A stretch of 64,000 nt of DNA. Origin: Phocaeicola coprophilus. GTDB lineage: Bacteria; Bacteroidota; Bacteroidia; Bacteroidales; Bacteroidaceae. The translations under genes and the position numbers were made by a program. How positions within the stretch are numbered: position 1 is the stretch's first letter; each line of letters opens with the position of its first letter. The stretch lies in NCBI GenBank assembly GCA_016900015.1, contig JACJJM010000006.1:1-64000 (forward strand). Reading direction: 5' to 3'. The notes beneath the pieces were generated by a model, which had not been told where the DNA came from, made no database searches, and worked only from the letters and a program-made list of their open reading frames with translations. Shown in pieces: positions 39,692-48,689 of this stretch.

Positions 39692-41851
39692 TCAGGCCAG
39701 CGTGAAGTCAAGCTGCTTCTTCTCCAGGCTGGCTCGCACGACTTGGACGCGCACGGCGTCGCCGAGCGAATATTTCTTGTGCCGTTTGCGGCCGATGAGG
39801 CAATAGTTCTTCTCGTCGAACTCGTAGAAGTCCTCGCCCAGGTCGCGCATGGGAATCATGCCTTCGCACTTGTTTTCGTTGATTTCCACGTAGATGCCCC
39901 ACTCGGTGATGCCGCTGATGGTGCCGTCGTAGACCTGTCCGATGCGTTCGGCCATGAACTCGACCTGCTTGTACTTGATGCTGGCGCGTTCGGCGGAGGC
40001 TGCCGTCTGCTCCATCTCCGAACAGTGCTTGCACATGTCCTCATACTTGTTTTGCGAGACGGTGCGCCCGCCGGCGAGGTAGCGCGTGAGCAGGCGGTGG
40101 ACCATCAGGTCGGGATAGCGGCGGATGGGCGACGTGAAGTGGGTGTAGTAGTCGAAGGCCAGGCCGTAGTGGCCGATGTTGAACGTGCTGTAGCGTGCCT
40201 TCTGCATGGCGCGGAGCGAGACGGTCTCGATGAGGTTCTGCTCCTTCTTGCCGTGGACGTCGTCGAGCAGGCGGTTAAGCGAGCGTGAGACGTCGCCCTT
40301 CGAGCCGGCCGTCTTCAGCTTGTAGCCGAACTTGACGATGAAGTTTTTCAGGTCCTCCAGCTTGTCGGGGTCGGGCAGGTCGTGGATGCGGTAGGGGAAC
40401 ACCTTGGGTTTCGTCCCCGCCTTGGGCTTGCCGATGCGCTCGGCCACGGTGCGGTTGGCCAGCAGCATGAATTCCTCGATGAGCTTGTGAGCGTCTTTCT
40501 GTTCCTTGAAATAGATGCTCAGGGGGCGTCCGGTGGCTTCTTCGATTTCAAACTTCACCTCGATGCGGTCGAAGTTGATGGCTCCCGCAGCCATACGCTT
40601 GGCGCGCAGGGCCTTGGCCATGGTGTTGAGAGTCTGGAGTTCGGTGACGTATTCGCCCTGCCCGGTCTCCAGGATTTCCTGCACTTCCTCGTAGGTGAAA
40701 CGGCGGTTGCTGCGGATGACGGTGTGCGCGATGTGCGACTTCTTCACCTCGCCTTGCTCGTCGATGAGGAAGATGACGGAGTAGGTCATTTTCTCCTCGT
40801 CGGGACGGAGGGAGCAGATGAAGTTGCAGAGCCGTTCGGGAAGCATCGGGACGGTGCGGTCGACGAGGTAGACGGACGTGGCACGGCGGTAGGCTTCCTT
40901 GTCGATGATGCTGCCCTCCTTGACATAGTGGCTCACGTCGGCGATGTGCACACCCACTTCCCAGAGCCCGCCTTCCGCGCGGCGGATGGAGAGCGCGTCG
41001 TCGAAGTCCTTGGCGTCCTTGGGGTCGATGGTGAAGGTGAGCACGTCGCGGAAGTCCTCGCGCTCGGCGATGGCCTCCGGAGTGAGTTCGAGCTGAATCT
41101 GTTCGGCAGCCTTTTCCACATTCTCCGGATAGGTGTAGGGCAGGCCGTATTCGGCCAGGATGGCGTGCATTTCGGCCGTGTTTTCCCCGGCCCGTCCCAG
41201 GACGTCGACCACTTGGCCGATGGGGTTCTTGGCCGTCTCGGGCCACTCGACGACCTTCACGACGACCTTGTCGCCGTTCTTGGCGTTCTTCAGCCGCTCC
41301 TTGGGGATGAAGATGTCGTTGGCCAGCGTGCGGCTTTCGGTGAGCAGGAAGGCGTAGTTCTTGTCGACCTTCAGCTTGCCGACGAAGGTGTCGTTGGCGC
41401 GTTTGAGTATCTCGATGACTTCGCCCTCGCGCTCGCGGTTCTTTCGCCGTGCGAAGAGGGCGACACGCACGGTGTCATTGTTCATGGCGTGGGCCGAGTT
41501 GCGTTCAGCGACGAAGATGGGCGTGCTGCCGTCGTCGGGCAACAGGGAATTCTTGCCGTTGCTCTTGCGCTGGAACGTGCCGGTCACGATTTGGTCCGGA
41601 TTCTTCAGTTGGAAATGTCCTTTCTGCGGTTCGCAGAGGAAATCGTCCTCCACCATTTCCTGGAGGATGTCCGTGCAAAGCATCTTCAAGGGGTGCGTAT
41701 TCAGCTTCAGTTCGGTGCAGATACGCTTCATGCTGATGCTCTCGTCGGCCTTGAGCTGGAACAGGTCAGTCAGTTTCTCGACGAGCTGTTTCTTGGTCAT
41801 GCGCTTGCCGGCCTTTTTTTCTTTCTTCTCTTTTTTGTCTTTCTTTCCCAT
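39692..41851 (-). CDS. rnr: Ribonuclease R
   Basis: 719 residues. Lysine-rich start, an N-terminal helix-turn-helix domain (about 20-75), cold-shock domains, the RNB catalytic domain with the acidic cluster DPKDAKDFDD (276-285) and a C-terminal S1 domain (YDGTISGITEWGIYVEIN). A processive 3'-5' exonuclease that degrades structured RNA. Monocistronic; with PNPase (pnp) it is the second 3' exonuclease in the window. Confidence 0.96.
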   Translation of the reverse strand: MGKKDKKEKKEKKAGKRMTKKQLVEKLTDLFQLKADESISMKRICTELKLNTHPLKMLCTDILQEMVEDDFLCEPQKGHFQLKNPDQIVTGTFQRKSNGKNSLLPDDGSTPIFVAERNSAHAMNNDTVRVALFARRKNREREGEVIEILKRANDTFVGKLKVDKNYAFLLTESRTLANDIFIPKERLKNAKNGDKVVVKVVEWPETAKNPIGQVVDVLGRAGENTAEMHAILAEYGLPYTYPENVEKAAEQIQLELTPEAIAEREDFRDVLTFTIDPKDAKDFDDALSIRRAEGGLWEVGVHIADVSHYVKEGSIIDKEAYRRATSVYLVDRTVPMLPERLCNFICSLRPDEEKMTYSVIFLIDEQGEVKKSHIAHTVIRSNRRFTYEEVQEILETGQGEYVTELQTLNTMAKALRAKRMAAGAINFDRIEVKFEIEEATGRPLSIYFKEQKDAHKLIEEFMLLANRTVAERIGKPKAGTKPKVFPYRIHDLPDPDKLEDLKNFIVKFGYKLKTAGSKGDVSRSLNRLLDDVHGKKEQNLIETVSLRAMQKARYSTFNIGHYGLAFDYYTHFTSPIRRYPDLMVHRLLTRYLAGGRTVSQNKYEDMCKHCSEMEQTAASAERASIKYKQVEFMAERIGQVYDGTISGITEWGIYVEINENKCEGMIPMRDLGEDFYEFDEKNYCLIGRKRHKKYSLGDAVRVQVVRASLEKKQLDFTLA

Positions 41852-41949
41852 AACATTCAGTTTTTAAAAATAAAGAGAGTTTCTGTACAAAGTAAACGAT
41901 TTCTGACGATAGTTCAAGTATAAAATCCGCATATTTCAGGAAGATGTAG

Positions 41950-41957
41950 TATCTTTG
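41950..41957 (+). promoter_or_regulatory. -7 box of epimerase gene
   Basis: TATCTTTG, 28 bases before the ATG at 41986. Confidence 0.7.
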
Positions 41958-41985
41958 CAGCGATTTTGTAACAGAAAAGTGAAGG

Positions 41986-42993
41986 ATGAAGATACTCGTC
42001 ACCGGAGCCAGCGGCTTTATCGGCAGCTTCATGGTGGAGGAAGCCCTCCGCCGGGGAATGGACACGTGGGCAGGCGTTCGCGCGTCGAGCAGCCGTGCCT
42101 ACTTGCGCGACAGCCGCATCCGCTTCGCCGAGCTTGACCTGGGCCGTGCGGACGTGCTGGAAAAGCAGCTGCTCCGCCAACGCGACGAGGCCGGCCCGTG
42201 GGACTATGTCATCCACTGCGCCGGCGCGACCAAGTGTCGCCGCACGGAGGACTTCGACCGCATCAACTACGAAGGCACCTGCCACCTCGTCCGCCTGCTG
42301 GCCTCCACGGGCATGATGCCGCGCCAGTTTATCTTCATCAGCTCGCTGAGCGTCTACGGGCCTGTCCACGAGCAGGACTATGCCCCCATCAGCGACCACG
42401 ACACACCCCGCCCCGACACAGCCTACGGCAAGAGCAAGCTACGGGCCGAACAATTCCTCCAGGCATCCCCTGCCGACTTTCCCTACGTCATCTTCCGCCC
42501 GACGGGCGTATATGGTCCGCGCGAACGCGACTATTTCCTCATGGCCAAGAGCATCGACCGCCACGTGGATGTCGCCGTCGGCTTCCGGCGGCAGGACCTC
42601 ACGTTCGTCTTCGTGAAAGACCTGGTGCAGGCCGTCTTCCGCGCCATCGACCGCGGAGTGACGCGACGGGCCTACTTCGTGAGCGACGGGAACGTCTATG
42701 CCAGCCGCACCTTCTCGGACTACATCCAGCGCGAACTGGGACGGCACGCCGTCGCCCACCTCACGCTGCCCCTGGGACTGGTGCGCTGCGTCTCGGCAAT
42801 GGCCGAGACCGTGGCCGGATGGGCAGGGAGGAGCAGTACACTGAACAGAGACAAATATAACATAATGAAACAACGTAATTGGCGATGTGACATCCGCCCG
42901 CTGGTCGACGAACTGGGCTACCAACCCGAATATGACCTCGAACGCGGCGTGAGGGAAAGCATCGCCTGGTATAAAAAAGAAGGATGGCTTTAG
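41986..42993 (+). CDS. NAD(P)-dependent epimerase/dehydratase (extended SDR)
   Basis: 335 residues. Glycine motif GASGFIG (7-13), DLGRAD acidic residue after the second strand, HCAGAT, SSLSVYG and the catalytic YGKSK (about 146-150). Substrate is probably a nucleotide sugar or lipid-linked glycan, but relatives also include hydroxysteroid and ceramide-type reductases. The stop overlaps the start of the PAP2 gene by ten bases, so they form an operon. Confidence 0.85.
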   Translation: MKILVTGASGFIGSFMVEEALRRGMDTWAGVRASSSRAYLRDSRIRFAELDLGRADVLEKQLLRQRDEAGPWDYVIHCAGATKCRRTEDFDRINYEGTCHLVRLLASTGMMPRQFIFISSLSVYGPVHEQDYAPISDHDTPRPDTAYGKSKLRAEQFLQASPADFPYVIFRPTGVYGPRERDYFLMAKSIDRHVDVAVGFRRQDLTFVFVKDLVQAVFRAIDRGVTRRAYFVSDGNVYASRTFSDYIQRELGRHAVAHLTLPLGLVRCVSAMAETVAGWAGRSSTLNRDKYNIMKQRNWRCDIRPLVDELGYQPEYDLERGVRESIAWYKKEGWL

Positions 42994-43973
42994 AACTCTT
43001 AAAACGCACGGAGACACGCCAAGGCCTGTTTCCCATCGAAGTGGTCAGCCTGACCTACAACCTGCTGACCACCGTCATGATTTTCATTCTCAACGAACGC
43101 ATGGACCACCCCTTTACGATGTTGTGCCAACGCATCGGCATCGCCGGAGGGACGCTCCTACTGATGTATCTCTACCAACGACGCTCCTGCAAGCTGACCA
43201 GCTTCCTGCGCGTGCTGTTCCAACTGGCACTGCTCGCCTACTGGTATCCCGATACCTATGAGTTCAACCGCCTCTTCCCCAACCTCGACCACCTCTTCGC
43301 CCACACCGAACAGGTACTCTTCGGTTGCCAGCCGGCACTCGAGTTCAGCCGCCTGTGCCCGTCCGTGTGGTTCAGCGAGGCGTTCAACATGGGCTACTTC
43401 GCCTACTACCCCATGATTATCGCCGTCGTGCTCTTCTACTTCTTCGCCCGCTATGCCGAATTCCACCGCGCGGCGTTCATCGTCCTCACCTCGTTCTTCA
43501 TCTATTACCTTATATATATATTCATACCCGTGGCCGGGCCGCAATACTACTTCCCCGCCATCGGGCTTGACGACGTCGCCCTGGGCAACTTCCACCGCGT
43601 GGGCGACTATTTCTACCACAACCCCACCCTGCTCCCCGCACCGGGCGACACCCACGGCCTCTTCTACAACCTGGTGGAGATGTCGCAGCAGGCCGGCGAA
43701 CGGCCCACGGCCGCCTTCCCCAGCTCGCACGTGGGCATATCGACCATACTCATGATTCTGGCCGTGCGCACGCGCAACCGCGTCCTGCCCCTCGTCCTGC
43801 TGCCGTTCTACGTGCTGCTCTGCTGCGCCACGGTCTACATCCAGGCACACTACCTCATCGACGCCATCGCAGGCTTCATCTCGGCCTTCGTCGTCTATGC
43901 CCTCTCGGTCAACGCCTACCGCTTCTTCCTGGAATACGAGATGGAACTGGCCAAGGACAAGCTCAGATACTGA
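42984..43973 (+). CDS. PAP2-superfamily membrane phosphatase (AUR1-like)
   Basis: 329 residues, about six to eight membrane helices. The active-site elements are FPSSHVG (PSxH, after ERPTAAF) and YIQAHYLIDAIAG (H-x3-D), as in the PAP2_3/inositol-phosphorylceramide synthase-like branch. Such enzymes transfer or remove lipid phosphate head groups. Overlap with the epimerase suggests a linked lipid step. Confidence 0.85.
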   Translation: MALELLKRTETRQGLFPIEVVSLTYNLLTTVMIFILNERMDHPFTMLCQRIGIAGGTLLLMYLYQRRSCKLTSFLRVLFQLALLAYWYPDTYEFNRLFPNLDHLFAHTEQVLFGCQPALEFSRLCPSVWFSEAFNMGYFAYYPMIIAVVLFYFFARYAEFHRAAFIVLTSFFIYYLIYIFIPVAGPQYYFPAIGLDDVALGNFHRVGDYFYHNPTLLPAPGDTHGLFYNLVEMSQQAGERPTAAFPSSHVGISTILMILAVRTRNRVLPLVLLPFYVLLCCATVYIQAHYLIDAIAGFISAFVVYALSVNAYRFFLEYEMELAKDKLRY

Positions 43974-43995
43974 ACACTTAAAACCCCATAACACT

Positions 43996-45360
43996 ATGAA
44001 AAAGTACGTTTACTTACTCCTCGTCACCCTGCTGCTCGGCGCATGCGCCACGCAGAAGCAGGAGACCCCCGCGCCCTATTCGCAGCGCATGGTCGAATCA
44101 CACGGCCTGGCCGACTTCTACTGCAACCGCCACTACCAGGCCAAGCTCGACACCACGGGCTGGGACTATGTGTCGGGGCTCGTCGCCAACGCCGTCCTGA
44201 AGGCATGGACGATGTATCCCGAGAAGACGGAATACTATGACGCCGTCAAGGCCTTTGCCGACCACAACACGAACGCCGACGGCTCGATGATACTCAACAA
44301 GAAGGGTAAGTCGGCCCTCCGCCCGAGCAACATCGACGACCTGCCCGCGGGCAACATCTACTTCACCCTCTACAAGGAAGAGATGCGCAAGGGCAACACG
44401 GCCGACGCCGAACGCTACCGCCGCGCGGCCACGCTCATCCGCAACACGCTCAAGTACAACCACCAGCGCATTCCCGAAGGGCTGCCCGGGACAGGCGGGT
44501 TCTACCACAAGGCGACCTACCCGAACCAGATGTGGCTCGACGGACTCTTCATGGGCTCGCCCATCTACGCGCAGTGGCAACACACGTTCGGGGCTGACAG
44601 CCTGGAGAACGACGCACAGAGCTGGAGCGACATCGCCCTCCAGTTCAAGACCATCCACAAGTACACCTACAACCCCGAAAAGCAGCTGAACTACCACGCG
44701 TGGTCAGCCACGCCCGACGCGCCCGACTCCTTCTGGGCCAACCAGGAAGAGCCCTTCAAGGGATGCAGCAAGGAGTTCTGGGCACGCGGCATGGGATGGT
44801 ATTTCGCCGCCCTGGTCGACGTCCTCGAATTCATGCCCCGCGAACACCCCGACCGCGCAGCCGTCGACAGCATCCTCCAGCAAGTGGCCGCTGGCGTGGC
44901 ACGCTGGCAGGACAAGGAGAGCGGCGTGTGGTACCAGCTCATGCAGTATGACGCCACGATGAAGGGTGACGGACAGGGCGACACCGTCGACGGCAAGACC
45001 TACAACGTCGGCACCAACCCCAACTACCTCGAAGCCTCCGCCTCGAGCATCTTCACCTACGCCTTCCTCAAGGGCATGCGCCTCGGCCTGCTCGACAAGG
45101 CCACCTACATGCCCGTGGCTGAAAAAGCCTACCAGGGACTGCTGAAGACGTTCATCCGCGAGCGTGAGGGACGGACAGACATCATCCAGGTGTGCGCCTC
45201 GGCCGGACTCGGCCCGGCGAAAAACCCCTCGCGCACGGGCACGACGAACTACTACCTCTGCGGCAAGGACGTGACCGTGGTGGAAAACGAAGGCAAGGCC
45301 ATCGGCACATTCATCATGGCCTCCGTCGAGTATGAAGACATGCAGCACCAGGCACAATAA
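43996..45360 (+). CDS. Lipoprotein glycosidase of family GH88/GH105 (unsaturated uronyl hydrolase)
   Basis: 454 residues. Lipobox LGAC with Cys at 17. The GH88/105 (alpha6/alpha6) fold is suggested by QMWLDGLFMGSP, FWARGMGWYFAALVDVLE and YLEASASSIFTYAFLKG. The enzymes remove unsaturated uronic acid from pectin or rhamnogalacturonan oligomers left by lyases. Fits with kduD-kduI at 57-59 kb, which process the released sugar, though they are not adjacent. 22 bases after the PAP2 gene, but that gap has no promoter box, so it may share its transcript. Confidence 0.85.
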   Translation: MKKYVYLLLVTLLLGACATQKQETPAPYSQRMVESHGLADFYCNRHYQAKLDTTGWDYVSGLVANAVLKAWTMYPEKTEYYDAVKAFADHNTNADGSMILNKKGKSALRPSNIDDLPAGNIYFTLYKEEMRKGNTADAERYRRAATLIRNTLKYNHQRIPEGLPGTGGFYHKATYPNQMWLDGLFMGSPIYAQWQHTFGADSLENDAQSWSDIALQFKTIHKYTYNPEKQLNYHAWSATPDAPDSFWANQEEPFKGCSKEFWARGMGWYFAALVDVLEFMPREHPDRAAVDSILQQVAAGVARWQDKESGVWYQLMQYDATMKGDGQGDTVDGKTYNVGTNPNYLEASASSIFTYAFLKGMRLGLLDKATYMPVAEKAYQGLLKTFIREREGRTDIIQVCASAGLGPAKNPSRTGTTNYYLCGKDVTVVENEGKAIGTFIMASVEYEDMQHQAQ

Positions 45361-45397
45361 GCATTTTCGTCTCTTTTTTTCTATATAGTGCAAACTT

Positions 45398-45445
45398 GAG
45401 CCCGCCGGCAGAGAGGCCCCGAAGCCCCACTGCGGCGGGCTTTTC
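45398..45445 (+). terminator. Terminator after GH105-like gene
   Basis: AGCCCGCCG / CGGCGGGCT stem around a 25-base loop, then TTTT. Confidence 0.75.
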
Positions 45446-45455
45446 CATGTCCGCA

Positions 45456-45537
45456 CCTCCCCCTCCTCTCCGCCCGACCACGGAAAGGACTCCGCGCCCG
45501 GGCGGAAAGGAGTCCGTCCACGGACGGAGTTAACGGC
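45456..45537. repeat. GC-rich intergenic repeat (GGACGGAAAGGA family), copy D
   Basis: CGGAAAGGACTCC, CGGGCGGAAAGGAGTCC, GGACGGAGTTAACGG words. Confidence 0.6.
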
Positions 45538-45579
45538 GTACGAGGATGCTTCCGTCCCGTCAGATTTCCCTCAAAAATG

Positions 45580-45613
45580 CAGGGACGCACGATCCGCGCG
45601 TCCGGACAGGGAC
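45580..45613. repeat. Half copy of the GGGACGCACG palindromic element
   Basis: CAGGGACGCACGATCCGCGC followed by GTCCGGACAGGGACG resembles one end of 5831-5916 and 19656-19744. The remaining gap to 45751 shows nothing else. Confidence 0.5.
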
Positions 45614-45751
45614 GACGGGTGGACAGCCGGAGGTTGCGATTCGGGCGTACGGCCCGCCCCGCCCGCGGCAGGTTTCCTCCATCCGCGGACCGGCATTTCT
45701 AAAAAGTCGAAAAAAGTAAGGCCCGGATGCACACGTTCGGGACGAAATGCG

Positions 45752-45759
45752 TACCTTTG
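45752..45759 (+). promoter_or_regulatory. metK -7 box
   Basis: TACCTTTG, followed within about 16 bases by the riboswitch. Confidence 0.7.
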
Positions 45760-45774
45760 CGGCCGACAAACCAA

Positions 45775-45827
45775 TGTGGAAAGATTTGGGCAGCTTGCAA
45801 CCACAGAAAAAAATGCTAAATAAAACC
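45775..45827 (+). promoter_or_regulatory. SAM-II-type riboswitch before metK
   Basis: P1 stem TGTGG (45775-45779) / CCACA, loop with conserved GATTTG and GCTTGCAA words, then AAAATGCTAAA downstream, matching the SAM-II (SAM-alpha) consensus order. It binds S-adenosylmethionine and turns the gene off; here it precedes the SAM synthetase. An inverted GCCTTCCCGAAGGC follows at 45828-45842. Recognised by eye, not by covariance search. Confidence 0.75.
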
Positions 45828-45843
45828 GCCTTCCCGAAGGCGC
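45828..45843 (+). promoter_or_regulatory. Short hairpin after the riboswitch
   Basis: CGCCTTCCCGAAGGCG, a 6-bp stem with tight loop, directly after the riboswitch; possible part of the expression platform. Confidence 0.45.
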
Positions 45844-45918
45844 GCGTGCATCGATGATTCCTCCTCCCCAAAGATTTTCCCACCTATTTTTTAACTTATT
45901 ATCTTACACATCTACACA

Positions 45919-47211
45919 ATGGGATACCTGTTTACATCCGAATCGGTGTCTGAAGGACACCCCGACAAAGTGGCGGACCAAATATCCGACGCTGTGCTTG
46001 ACAAACTATTGGCCTACGACCCTAGTTCGAAAGTAGCTTGCGAAACTCTGGTGACCACCGGACAGGTGGTGCTGGCGGGTGAAATCAAGACAAAGGCATA
46101 CGTTGACCTCCAACGCATCGCCCGCGAAGTCATCAACAAAATCGGCTATACGAAAAGCGAATACATGTTCGAGGGCAACTCCTGCGGCGTGCTCTCGGCC
46201 ATCCACGAACAAAGCCCCGACATCAACCGCGGCGTCGAACGCGAAAACCCGATGGACCAAGGCGCAGGCGACCAGGGCATGATGTTCGGCTATGCCACGA
46301 ACGAGACAGAAAACTACATGCCGCTGTCGCTCGACCTGGCACACAAGATACTCATGGTGCTGGCTGACATCCGCCGCGAAGGCAAGGTGATGACCTACCT
46401 GCGCCCGGACGCCAAGAGCCAGGTGACCATCGAGTATGACGACGAGGGCCGCCCCGTGCGCATCGACACCATCGTCGTCTCCACCCAGCACGACGAGTTC
46501 ATCCTCCCGGCCGACGACAGCCGCGAGGCACAGCTCCGCGCCGACGCCGAGATGCTCGCCCAAATCCGCAAGGACGTCATCGAGACGCTCATGCCGCGCG
46601 TCATCGCCAGCATCCACAACGAAGCCGTCCTCGCCCTCTTCGACGACCACATCACCTACCACGTCAACCCGACGGGCAAGTTCGTCATCGGAGGCCCCCA
46701 CGGCGACACCGGCCTGACAGGCCGCAAGATTATCGTCGACACCTACGGCGGCAAGGGCGCCCACGGAGGCGGCGCATTCTCAGGCAAAGACCCCAGCAAG
46801 GTCGACCGCTCGGCTGCCTACGCTGCACGCCACATCGCCAAGAACCTCGTCGCAGCCGGCGTGGCCGACGAGATGCTCGTGCAAGTGTCCTACGCCATCG
46901 GCGTCGCACGCCCCATCAACATCTACGTCAACACCTTCGGACGCAGCCACGTGGCCATGACCGACGGCGAGATAGCCCGCAAAATCGACGAACTGTTTGA
47001 CCTCCGCCCCAAGGCCATCGAGGAACGCCTGAAGCTGCGCAACCCCATCTACTCCGAGACGGCAGCCTACGGACACATGGGACGCGAGCCGCGCATCGTG
47101 ACGAAGCACTTCGAGTCGCGCTACGAAGGCGACAAGGACGTGACCGTCGAACTCTTCACGTGGGAGAAGCTCGACTACGTGGACAAGGTGAAAGCGGCAT
47201 TCGGAATCTGA
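45919..47211 (+). CDS. metK: S-adenosylmethionine synthetase
   Basis: 430 residues. GHPDK (about 14-18), [12 protein letters not shown] and [19 protein letters not shown] (the ATP- and methionine-site motifs) are all intact. It makes SAM from methionine and ATP. Regulation by the SAM-II leader upstream gives product feedback. Leader of about 150 bases. Confidence 0.97.
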   Translation: MGYLFTSESVSEGHPDKVADQISDAVLDKLLAYDPSSKVACETLVTTGQVVLAGEIKTKAYVDLQRIAREVINKIGYTKSEYMFEGNSCGVLSAIHEQSPDINRGVERENPMDQGAGDQGMMFGYATNETENYMPLSLDLAHKILMVLADIRREGKVMTYLRPDAKSQVTIEYDDEGRPVRIDTIVVSTQHDEFILPADDSREAQLRADAEMLAQIRKDVIETLMPRVIASIHNEAVLALFDDHITYHVNPTGKFVIGGPHGDTGLTGRKIIVDTYGGKGAHGGGAFSGKDPSKVDRSAAYAARHIAKNLVAAGVADEMLVQVSYAIGVARPINIYVNTFGRSHVAMTDGEIARKIDELFDLRPKAIEERLKLRNPIYSETAAYGHMGREPRIVTKHFESRYEGDKDVTVELFTWEKLDYVDKVKAAFGI

Positions 47212-47212
47212 G

Positions 47213-47326
47213 AAATGAAGAATGATGAATGATGAATGAAGAGTGCATATAGCTCTGTCTGCAAGGCAATTCTTCATCCTTCATTCATCATTCTTCATTT
47301 TTAATTCTTCATTCTTCATTTTTAAA
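47213..47326. repeat. AATGAAGAAT-type hairpin repeat, copy 3
   Basis: GAATGATGAATGATGAATGA and inverted TCATTCATCATTCTTCATTT arms around GTGCATATAG...GGCAATTCTTCAT; same core as 23909-24000. Confidence 0.7.
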
Positions 47327-47328
47327 CA

Positions 47329-47916
47329 ATGAACACAGTACACAGTGTATGCGTCTACAGCGCATCAAGTACGAAGATAGACAACAGCTATTTCGAATGT
47401 GCTGCCGAGCTGGGACGACTCCTGGCGGAGCGGCACATTCGTTTGATAAACGGCGCAGGCTCGATGGGGCTGATGGCCGCCTGTTCCGACGCCGCGCTGG
47501 CGGCAGGAGGCGAGGTGACGGGCGTCATCCCGCGCTTCATGGTCGAGCAGGGATGGTGTCACCGGGGCCTGACCGAACTCGTCGTGACGGCCGACATGCA
47601 CGAGCGCAAGCAGACGATGGCCTCCCTGTCTGACGGCGTGATAGCCCTGCCCGGAGGAGTGGGCACCCTGGAGGAACTGCTTGAAATCATCACGTGGAAA
47701 CAGTTGGGGCTTTACGTGAAGCCCGTGGTCATCCTCAACGTGAACGGCTTTTTCGACCCGCTGCTGTCCATGCTGCGCCATGCCGTCGACGAGCGCTTCA
47801 TGCGCCCCGAGCACAGTGCCCTCTGGAGCGTCGCCCGCACGCCCGCCGAAGCCGTCGGCCTGCTCTACACCACGCCCCTGTGGGACAAAAACCTGCGTAA
47901 GTTTGCCGCCCTATGA
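47329..47916 (+). CDS. LOG-family protein (cytokinin riboside phosphoribohydrolase-like)
   Basis: 195 residues. Rossmann start VCVYSASSTKID, GSMGLM, and the LOG signature PGGVGTLEE (about 107-115). Members hydrolyse nucleoside 5'-monophosphates to free base; biological role in bacteria is unclear. Overlaps the DUF4271 gene by four bases. Confidence 0.88.
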   Translation: MNTVHSVCVYSASSTKIDNSYFECAAELGRLLAERHIRLINGAGSMGLMAACSDAALAAGGEVTGVIPRFMVEQGWCHRGLTELVVTADMHERKQTMASLSDGVIALPGGVGTLEELLEIITWKQLGLYVKPVVILNVNGFFDPLLSMLRHAVDERFMRPEHSALWSVARTPAEAVGLLYTTPLWDKNLRKFAAL

Positions 47917-48689
47917 ACGAGACCCTGACCCCTGACACGACTCTCTACCTGCAAGCACAGGACTCGCTGCTCGCCCGCCTGCTGACCTACACGGAAGTGC
48001 CCGGGCGGGAAGGCGTCCCCGTCCCCTACCAGCTGCGCACGGACGACGGCATCACGACCCTCGTCCTGCTGTCTTTCTTCATCCTGGCCTACGTGCTGTC
48101 AAAGGGCAAATACTTCCTGGCCCAGCAAGCCAAGGAGTTCTTCTCCACACGCGAGCGGCCGAGCTTCTTCGACGAGGAGACCAATGTCGACTTCCGCTAC
48201 CGCATCCTGCTGGTGCTCAACACCTGCCTGATCGCCGGCCTGTTGCTCTTCGAACAGTTCGCCCCGCACGCCCCCGGCCGCCTGTGGGGGCTGGCCGTCT
48301 ACGTCGGCGTATGCCTGTCATACTACGTGCTGAAGTTCGCCACGTACAGCTTCACGAACTGGGTATTTTTCAATAAAAGCAAACAAAAGCCCTGGCAGCA
48401 CGCCTACTCCCTCATCTTCGGCGTGGAAGGCATCCTGCTGTTTCCCGTGCTCCTGTTGTTGGTCTATTTCGATTTGCCGGTTGACAAAAAACTCATTTTT
48501 GCCGGCCTGGTTATCATTTTGGGGAAAATATTGTTGTTTTGTAAATGCGCCAGCATCTTTTTTGGAAAAAAACAGCGTGCTTTCTATTTAATTGTGTACT
48601 TTTGCGCCTTGGAAATAGTGCCATGCTTTGTCCTTGGCCGAACGATAATCACCATTAGTAGTTTACATAATAAAATATTAGGACTTTGA
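47913..48689 (+). CDS. DUF4271 integral membrane protein
   Basis: 258 residues with about six membrane helices and a conserved Phe/Lys-rich loop (GKYFLAQQAKEFFSTRERPSFF). DUF4271 genes stand directly before hemD in many Bacteroidales, as here, where the stop codon overlaps the hemD start (TTGA). Function unknown; could act in heme or envelope processes by location. Confidence 0.85.
   Translation: MNETLTPDTTLYLQAQDSLLARLLTYTEVPGREGVPVPYQLRTDDGITTLVLLSFFILAYVLSKGKYFLAQQAKEFFSTRERPSFFDEETNVDFRYRILLVLNTCLIAGLLLFEQFAPHAPGRLWGLAVYVGVCLSYYVLKFATYSFTNWVFFNKSKQKPWQHAYSLIFGVEGILLFPVLLLLVYFDLPVDKKLIFAGLVIILGKILLFCKCASIFFGKKQRAFYLIVYFCALEIVPCFVLGRTIITISSLHNKILGL

Noticed and set aside
40382-41923. 513-codon plus-strand open frame
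   Set aside because: Exact antisense of rnr, with no motif or promoter; rnr motifs are complete.
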